From NCBI GenBank assembly GCA_039090855.1, contig CM077010.1, positions 43,976,905-44,040,904 of the forward strand: a stretch of 64,000 bases of DNA, read 5' to 3'. Origin of the DNA: Macrothele yani. Its lineage: Eukaryota > Arthropoda > Arachnida > Araneae > Macrothelidae. A program made the position numbers and the translations under genes. This document shows positions 56,746 through 64,000 of the stretch, one piece after another; the first letter of the stretch is position 1; every line of letters starts with the position of its first letter. The notes under the pieces were generated by a model, which saw only the letters and a program-made list of their open reading frames with translations, made no database searches and had not been told where the DNA came from.

Positions 56746-57535
56746 CATAGTATATGCGCATGGCCTTTCTAATTGTAGGTAATAAGTTCGAGTAAAGAAT
56801 GACAAATTCGTCTTCTGGTATTTACAAACAGATTTCCAGAGCCGAAGGAGTTCTCCAGTGGCTGCCTTAACCCTTTAAGCAGCTGGTAAACCTGAACCAA
56901 ACAGTGCCCAAAATTTATCAGAGCTTCCAAAACAGAAATGTTCAGATAACGGCCGGGTTTTATGAAATTTACGGCAAAATAATTCTATTCCCCCTCTCGT
57001 TTCAGCAATAGCGATCATAAATCTGTCACAAGTGATAAGCGCTCACTCCCGGTTATTTATTCTCTTCTCAACGACCCAGGGCATGATAGGGAAGAGTTAG
57101 TCTATCTGATTCGGATATCATGACACTGGGTACAAACAAGTGTTTCAGACGTCTATCTCCGTTCTCAGCCCTTCGCCATCTCAGCTCGGTAAATTTGGTG
57201 AACAAATTTCTCGTGAACCAAGAAAAGTTTAAAGTTATTCAAGTTATTCCCAATTCTACACTTCCCTGCATAGAGAGTTTTACGACAATTCAACAATTCT
57301 CTTTCCAGTTATGTTAGAAGAATGGCAAACCTAAATAGATCTCCGCAACTATTCAATATGCTCATTGAATCCGAGAGAGAGAGGGAAAAAAGTCTTCACT
57401 CTTACAAACCTAATCAAAATATTGCTGTTTCTTTGGCAGTAGGGACAAAAACTAGAAATGTGATACGAATTTCATCCTTTTGTTTACGCATTCCAACCGT
57501 AGGTTCAAGAAGCTTATATGCTCCAGCTTTGTCCG
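56746..57535. other. No gene recognised
   Basis: Frames under 90 codons; the one at 57322-57588 runs into the tandem repeat. Confidence 0.45.
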
Positions 57536-58030
57536 TTTGTCTGTCCGTCCGCACGAAAACTCGCGTAAAGATGGTTCGATTTCAATGAAATTTTAGTATT
57601 TGGTAGGAGACCATCTAGGAACAAACCCTTTTGAAAACGGACGAAATGGGGCCAAAGTTGAGGACATAGAAGCGGGATCCGTTCCATTACCTTTATGCAT
57701 CATAACTTGCGTAAAAATGGTTCCATTTCGATAGCTTTCAGTATGTCGTAGGAGACCACCTGGGGACAAACCCTATTGAAAATGGGCGAAATGGGGTCAA
57801 AGGTCAGGACATAGATGCGGGATCCATTCCATTGCCCGTATGCGTCATACCTTACGTAAAAATGCTTCTATTGCGACAAGACGTTAGTATGTTGCTTCGG
57901 AGGTATACTGAACTGGTTGTGTTGAATATCATCAAAATGGGGTCAAAGGTCAGGATACAGGAACGAGATTTAATTTACAGCCATTATCCTCATAACTTGA
58001 GTAATCATTTCTGGTATGTTGGAAAGCGTA
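57536..58030 (+). repeat. Three and a half ~145-bp tandem units
   Basis: After CTGTCCGTCCGCACGAAAAC, units begin near 57556, 57699, 57844 and 57990 with (A)TAACTTGCGTAAAAATGG; each holds AGGAGACCACCTGGGGACAA and ATGGGGTCAAAGGTCAGGAC. The CTGTCCGTCCG lead resembles the GGACGGAC tail at 11850, so it may be a related untranslated transposon region. Confidence 0.85.
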
Positions 58031-58544
58031 TCATAATCAATGCATTGTATGATTTTACTAACTTGTCTTGATTGTCAGCTTCATGTAGCGGATTCATATG
58101 CGTGTTTAAGGTTTCATCCCTGCCTCGCTTTCTGCATACATACAATAATAAGAAACCGAGTAGGACTACTTTTGTCAAGAATGACAGCAACTATGCAACG
58201 CCACATAGAATATCTCATGTGCTTCAGTTCGTTTTAGTCCGAAAAATGCAATTGCTACAGTAAAATATCTCACAACTCAGACACTGTTGACGGAAGAGGA
58301 CATCAACGCAAAACGGTCATTTCCAACATGTGCTGCACATTTTCAATAGGAATGAGATCAGAGGACTGTCATAGCTGGGAGATATAACGGAGGTTCTCCT
58401 TGAGCGTGCTAATCAAATTATTCATGCGCCCCTCTGGAAGGATGTGCTGTTCAGAAATGGAAACGGGTCACGGGTCAGCGGGTGAAACGGGTATTTCGAC
58501 CCGATTGACTTAATCGATCCGTTTTGACTAATCAACCCGCAAAC

Positions 58545-58945
58545 AGAAGTGATAGCTCTTTCCACGTTAAGAAGTGAGTCACGGGAAAATTCTCATGACG
58601 CACTTATTGACGTGGAAAGAGCGATGACTTCTGTTTGGTGTTCCTGATCCACGTCGAGTGTATGAATTAATTATTCAATCGCCTTCTGGTTATTTTTTTC
58701 TTTTGCTGCTTTCCATCTTTGTTGAATCCTCAGCACAGTGCGGGGCTCCATGAAGCAACCTGCCAGGTGGTTTGGCAGTTAATCACATGTCAGTCTGCAG
58801 AATTCGAGGCCGCTATGGTGCAATGCTAGCATGTCCGATGCGTAACAGGTAGACCCTGGGTTCGATTCCCGGTGGCGGCCGACGATAATTTTTCCGTGAC
58901 TCACTTATTAACGTTAAAAGAGCGATGACTTCTGTTTGGTATTCC
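58545..58945. mobile_element. tRNA-bearing inverted-repeat element in the hAT element
   Basis: The left arm (AACAGAAGTGATAGCTCTTT, then GAGTCACGGGAAAATT) is inverted at 58890-58945 (AATTTTTCCGTGACTC, then AGAGCGATGACTTCTGTTT). An inner arm copy is at 58606-58650. The order is the one seen at 32702-33273, but the first tRNA between outer and inner arm is missing here. Confidence 0.68.
58808..58880 (+). tRNA. tRNA-like sequence in the hairpin element
   Basis: Acceptor strands GGCCGCT and GGCGGCC pair (one G-U), and the T arm CTGGG-TTCGATT-CCCGG is good with a full B box. The D arm (TGGTGCAATGCTAGCA) is plausible, but the anticodon arm (CCGATGCGTAACAGGTAG) does not form a standard stem. Likely a pseudo-tRNA or promoter. 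Confidence 0.6.
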
Positions 58946-60594
58946 TGATCAACGTCGAGTGTATGAATTAATCAACCCGCTTTAGAGTTTCGACCCGTTT
59001 GACTTAATCGACCAGTTTTGACTTTTCGTTCGTAGAACTCGGGTCAGGTATTCCTGACCCGAGTTCGACCCTGTTTTATTTCCGTTTCATTTTTGAAAAG
59101 ACAGAGAAAATATTAAAAAAAAATGCGTACTCTGGAATTTTGTGCTCGATACTGGTGCCAGCGGAGTGAAAAATGATTTTTCATGCAAAAATATTGCCCT
59201 CTCTTTATTAAAGAAAGATTTCCACCGACCGGCGATACCATATCGTAAAACGGTACTTCCCTTGAATTTGTTCTGAATGCGATTGTCCGGAGCAAGGTAC
59301 AGGCAAACGCTTGTCGCCTGCTTCTCTGCTGATTCATTCTTTCACACCCCACGTGTCACATTGTAAGACTGAGAGTTACTTCTCCCATTGCATCTTTTGC
59401 ACTGAGCATTCAGAAGTTTCCGTTTGACGTTCTAACATCCTGTTCGATTGCATGTAGTGTCGGAATTACTGCCTTATTGGTTAATATGGCTGAATTTAAT
59501 ATTAAGAAGATTGAAAAAGGCGTCGAGGCCAACAAATACGTGCTTGTTGAAAACAAAAAAGGGTAAGAGTGAACGCTGAAAGTTGTTTCGTCTCATTAAG
59601 GAACCACAAAATGTTTCACTGCCACTCTAATTTTCACAAGCTTGTGATAAGTTGAAAGTTTCCAAAACGTGAATGTCGATTTCGTGAGTGTCCCTTCCTT
59701 CTGAGGGGCAATGATGAAATCAACATCAACATTTTGAAAACTTTCAACTCATCAGAAGCTTGTGAAAATTGATGCTGCTGTGAAACATATTCTGAAGTTT
59801 GGTGTTTTTTAAAGAGAACAGAAGAAACTGAAATTAAAGTTACAACAAGTTACTTAATTCAAAATTTTCACTGTAGCACCATCAGAATTAAGTGGAACAG
59901 CCTTAATATTACTCCGGAGGGACTTTTTGACTCTCGTTAGATGTGTTTGAAAACATGTGTAAAACAGTTTGGTTAGGTTTTGCAAATGAAAGACGACAGT
60001 TTCAACACTTCCTATAAGTGAGTAAATAACACGTTCCCGTAATACATCTGTTTGATTGCTCTGCCATCTGCGATACCTACTGCGGAGACACTTTTTTCAC
60101 GCCATTTATCCTATATATAATTATTTATAATTATAAATTGAGTTTCGATTTTATAGTTGAAAGCAGATTTGTCTGGGTTAAGTTCCTGTTGGGTCCGCGT
60201 CGAGTCGGGACCCAAAATGTTTGACCCGTTTCCAACTCTAGTGCTGTTGCCTTGTTGTTCATAAAACTTCCTTCTTATACAGGAAGAAAAGGTAACGCTG
60301 CAAGGCTCACTTGGTCAGCTAAAACAGAAAGCTATTTCCTGGATGCCATCTTATTTTCCACTGGTATCAGTGGATATCAACAGAACTTCCTTCATACCAA
60401 AGTGCCACCTTCAAATACTTTGATCGTGTTCACAAAGCATGTCACTTCAAATGCTCTATGAGCTTCTTACCTAACTCTTTCCCAATGAGCCCAATAAAAA
60501 AATATATATACTTTGATTTATATGACTTCACCAATTTCTACCATTGCTCTTCTGTACATTCAAATCGTTCTAGGCAGAACCGAAAGAAGGATTT

Positions 60595-60984
60595 CTAATT
60601 TTTGGGCAAAAGAAGAGTCTTTCGATGGACAGACGATTCGTGGACCCAATTTCTTTTACTAGCTACGCATGATTTGCATCGAAATGTCCTGCTCCTAGCC
60701 TTGGTTGAATTCAACAGGCAGTCGGCGCACATTGTAAAACCTTCTCCTCCGTTCAAACCTTCTTGCAGCAAGACGTCTATGCACTTAAGGTCTAGCTTTC
60801 CGGCCATGTTTTTGCCTTCTACATATGGAAGATCAGCTTGATTTGGATTTGCTAAACACCTGTGAAGCGGTTGCTTTAATTTAGAAAACCAGTAATTCTT
60901 TGTTTTGTTAATCTTGGCTCCCGCTAAGCACGTTCCTATGATTAGGCCTTCTAGAATTCCAGCAGGGTCTGAGTTATCCCATGT
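60595..60984 (-). CDS. Unrecognised 130-codon open frame
   Basis: The frame is open from about 60996 to the TAG at 60595, without ATG at its upstream edge; the first internal ATG is at 60807 (70 codons). It includes SDPAGILEGLIIGTCLAGAK, then LPYVEGKNMAGKLDLKCIDV, and a cysteine-rich end with MCADCL and FRCKSC. Codon use is balanced and it matches no transposase I know. It could be an exon or part of an unknown mobile element; no splice sites are convincing. Confidence 0.3.
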   Translation of the reverse strand, partial: TWDNSDPAGILEGLIIGTCLAGAKINKTKNYWFSKLKQPLHRCLANPNQADLPYVEGKNMAGKLDLKCIDVLLQEGLNGGEGFTMCADCLLNSTKARSRTFRCKSCVASKRNWVHESSVHRKTLLLPKN

Positions 60985-61490
60985 TTACGTGAGTTACTGC
61001 AGCCGAATAATCTGAATGCACTTTAAAAAAAGACAATAAGAAACGTTATCAACCATTTCCATGCACAGCAGAACTCGCTTATGCCTAGGATCTCGCTACC
61101 GACGAAAGCTCTCGTTAAATCCTTTTTGGATGAAAACTTTAACCATGTTAAAATACCTATGCGTTAAAATATGCGTATAGGGTTATATTATATATCCATA
61201 AGAATTGGATATAGTTGGAAGGATTAATTAGTTATATTAGTACTATAGTTAAATAATTCTTTCAGGTACATGCAACTTGACGGCCACGTGAGGTTGACTG
61301 CTCTTAAACTATACAACGCACATCAAGTAAAAGCAACACCGTTTCTACCAGTGTAACGCTCACTTGAATGGTGAAAGGTGCAACAGACACAATTCCAGGA
61401 ATTATAATTTCCTGCTTTCCGTCGGGTGCCAGCTTCATCCAGTTACTCATGTATCCCCCTCTGCAAATGTAAGCCAGATAGCTTGTAAAG
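60985..61490. other. No gene recognised
   Basis: CAGCAGAACTCGCTTATGCC at 61067 resembles a Tigger-like end, but no partner end was found. Confidence 0.4.
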
Positions 61491-61496
61491 AAAATA

Positions 61497-61800
61497 TCAG
61501 GAAAATAGAAAAGCCTGTACTTCAAGCTTAAACAATCGCACAAAACACTTAACCAAATCTTCCAGGTAGTCCACGTTAGGGCTGATGACTTTGTTCCACC
61601 GACCTACGAGTTCAAATATCCAATTGAGGTAGAAGTCTGGTGCTGGAGTTGAAGAAATCATCCATGCGATGCTTCCCATCTTCGTAGTTAGCAAAGTTTT
61701 TCTCAGCGAAACAATTCGACAAAGACCGGAAGAGATGAAATTCAGACGGGGCAAGATCCAGGGAATACGGGGGGTGACACCGCGACAATCCCACCAGCAA
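61497..61800 (-). pseudogene. Mariner-like transposase, C-terminal end
   Basis: The minus strand reads PPYSLDLAPSEFHLFRSLSN (third catalytic block, D kept), a KNFANYEDGKHRMDDFF helix, and after a frameshift PDFYLNWIFELVGRWNKVIS. Nothing upstream of 61800 continues it. Confidence 0.82.
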
Positions 61801-63060
61801 CTTAGAATCAGTTCGCTATAAACGGTTCTATGTACTATGGGCCCTTATTGTCCGTTACTGTCTTATAATAAAGGTTCGTATTTTTTTACCTATGTATGTG
61901 TATATACTTTCTTAAAGCAGCTGTCTTACATGTTTGCTACCAACTAACTGAGGAGTCACATTAAGATTAAATGTGTTGCCCTTCGCTAGCACTGAGTGGT
62001 ACCGAGAACGAAGAATATCAGTATTTTGTATTAAGCGACTGTCCAGTTGGAAAGTGTGCTTCACAGAGAATCGCTACCTTCTTCGCGCTATTCATAACGA
62101 ATACTTAAGAATTCTGTTGGGCAGACTGGTTTTTTTGTCGGATAATGAATGAATAATGAGTGAAAGAAGTACACGACACTTTCAGCAACTAGTTCTTTCT
62201 CCTTTCTCTCTGGATAAAAAAATGTGATATATAACATCACCGGGGCAACCGCGGACATAAAAAAGAGTTCAAATATTGAGGAGCGGGAACATACATTCCA
62301 AAGATACTTAACTGCGGAATGTTTTCTAGTCAAGATTGATTTCGTGGCTGAAATGTGACTCGTGCCATTTCTGCTTTCCAAGTCTGTTTTCATCTACAGA
62401 CTTGGAAAGCAGACTAAAACCAAGGTGGCAGACGAAGTTCATTTAAAAAAGTTAAAAAGCATAGGGAATTAGAGGGGAAAAGACTATCAACTGAATTCCG
62501 TGCCTCTACAGCTTTCCAAATAAAGGAAACAATAAAGAGGATTTAAGAGTTTTATAATAAGAATTGCTATATATAATTTTTTTTAAAATGACTATTTCCT
62601 TTGCGAGAGGGAACAGTTCCTTCCAGCAGTCGTGTCTTTAAATCCACATCAAGTCATAATACGCAGAGGACTCATTATTCCTAAACTGAAAAGTACTTTC
62701 TGTAGAAGTCACACTTAAGGCATCTATGACAACAGCAGAGCCCGAGACATTATTTTTCATGATGAAAAGGTTTAAAATACTGTTAAAACGTACTATGTAT
62801 GAATATAGTCCGTTAGCATCAGTTCTACTAAATGTAGGGAAGGCCGCTTTGGAAAGATTCAATGGAGGGTGAATGAGGCATTTGATTTTTTCTTAGATGA
62901 GAGCAATGTACTTCACTTGATAATAGACTACAGGCATAGGTTTCTTGCTGTTATGGAATTATCTAATATTTATTGCTAATTGTTTTTATAAATCTTTTCC
63001 GAGTATACTCCCTCTACGGAAAAAGCTGATAGTGTGCAGGCTCCCAATTCCATAGCAAAT
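61801..63060. other. No gene recognised
   Basis: Contains a 14-bp hairpin (GCTTTCCAAGTCTG ... CAGACTTGGAAAGC, 62379-62414). Short frames only. Confidence 0.45.
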
Positions 63061-63069
63061 GGATTTTGG

Positions 63070-64000
63070 ATATGCACTGCCCTACAGATAAAATGCCACA
63101 CCACGAAGACGTGAATGCAGCTCCATGCAAATTACAGGGTGGGTGCACACGTTCATGTTATGCAAATGATTGCATTTGCAGGCCAATCACACGAACGGCG
63201 CGCGTTATATAAGCGGACAACCAGCCCGTGAGGCCATAAGTCGAGTCGTCGTCACGGCTACGAGGAGTGAGTAGTTCTGCTGAAACCGTGTCTGGTCTGG
63301 AGAACGAACGAGGAAGGCCCATGCCGTTAACACGCTGTGGTACGTGATTTCGTCAAACGGATGAGTTCACAAGAGGTGTCATCGTAGGCCTACGTACAGC
63401 CGGACGATCCTTGCGTCGTATTGCGGAAGAAACGCAACGTGTTGCCACAACCGTCGGTCGCATTTGGAGACAGTGATCCCAAAATGTCGTAGGGGAACGG
63501 GCGCACCGATCGTCGCATCAGACGTCATGCCGTAGAGGGCCCACAAGCCACAAACGGCGACACTTTGCGTAGTGTACGGGGAGTCTTGGATGCTTAGATA
63601 TCGATGCGGAGAGTGTCTCGCTGATTGGCTACTTCCGGTTTGCTGTCCAGCCGTCCATTTCGAAGGCTACCTTTAACAGCGAGCCATCGTCGTCATCGCT
63701 TGGCGTGGTGTTGCTCCAGAGTTTCGTGGGGGTGCCGAATGGAACAGTGTGGTGTTCATCGACGAATCGCGGTTCTGTCTCACCATGGATGATCGCCGTG
63801 TAAGAGTCTAGAGGTGACATGGTCAACGGGAGGATTCCTCCGCCATTGTGGAGCGCCACACGGCCTGGCAACGTGGAATCATGATGTGGGGTGCTATCAG
63901 TGCCAACAGCCTTTCACCGCTGGTACGCATTATGGGCGCATTGACGGCATGCCGCTATGTTAACGAGTCTCATCGGCCCGTGGCACTACCATATCTGCAG
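63070..64000 (+). pseudogene. Tc1-like transposase relic, cut by window end
   Basis: The plus strand reads, with shifts: FTRGVIVGLRTAGRSLRRIA near 63370 (first helix-turn-helix), a SRPFRRLPLTASHRRHRLAW stretch near 63640, EWNSVVFIDESRFCLTMDDR near 63740 (first aspartate kept), GIMMWGAISANSLSPLVRIM near 63880, and CRYVNE near the end. Several frameshifts and stops are present. The second and third catalytic blocks lie beyond the window. GC-rich; resembles the element at 54590 in group. Confidence 0.85.

Larger units (their letters stand above)
58452..60240 (+). mobile_element. hAT-like element with 8-bp duplication
   Basis: Ends CAGAAATGGAAACGGGTCAC and, reverse-complemented, TAGAGTTGGAAACGGGTCAA are inverted repeats. 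GTGCTGTT flanks at 58444-58451 and 60241-60248, an exact 8-bp duplication as hAT elements make. Inside are more GGGTCA/GACCCG words, a palindrome CTCGGGTCAGG...CCTGACCCGAG (59039-59066), the tRNA-bearing hairpin, and a short start MAEFNIKKIEKGVEANKYVL at 59488 followed by GGGTAAGAG, a possible splice donor. No hAT core domain was found. Confidence 0.82.

Overview
The window is repeat-rich eukaryotic DNA with no host protein-coding gene I can support. Tc1-like and mariner-like transposase relics, RTE-like LINE fragments, tRNA-derived SINEs and fold-back elements fit an arthropod genome. Several Tc1 relics resemble families I know from spiders, but the species cannot be fixed from sequence alone. 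Nearly every long reading frame is a broken transposase, and the rest are mostly shadows of tandem repeats or SINEs.

Layout. 0-8 kb: duplicated Tc1 piece, a Tigger/pogo-like MITE (2063-2603), a 24-bp minisatellite (3551-4189), a mariner relic split by a hAT-like MITE (4445-5910), and a Tc1 relic with both terminal inverted repeats (TIRs, 6747-7896). 8-16 kb: a SINE family in several copies, two mariner copies (one holding a SINE and a MITE), and a Tc1 relic carrying a LINE scrap. 16-24 kb: nested Tc1, mariner and fold-back elements. 24-27 kb: a degenerate hAT-like transposase gene. 28-37 kb: Tc1/mariner chimera, piggyBac-like MITE, LINE 3' end, tRNA-bearing inverted-repeat element, mariner, and a TE-like gene split by a tRNA-bearing dimer. 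37-47 kb: Tc1 relics with internal tandem expansions and two LINE relics. 47-53 kb: mostly empty, with a 1-kb fold-back element. 53-57 kb: a 35-bp minisatellite interrupted by a giant hairpin and a Tc1. 57-64 kb: 145-bp tandem repeats, a hAT-like element holding a tRNA, an unexplained 130-codon frame, a mariner tail, and a Tc1 cut by the window end.

Main discovery. Two short LTR elements (20772-21282 and 42907-43494) have paired direct repeats, a primer-binding site starting TGGCGCCCGAAC or TGGCACCCGAAC, a purine tract, and 4-bp target duplications. Each LTR contains a complete tRNA-like sequence with pol III A and B boxes. They look like terminal-repeat retrotransposons in miniature (TRIMs) with a tRNA inside the LTR, analogous to plant Cassandra elements that carry 5S rRNA. 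A compensatory acceptor-stem change (C-G in one locus, U-A in the other) suggests the fold matters. Two other repeat families here also carry tRNA-like units twice, about 330 bp apart.
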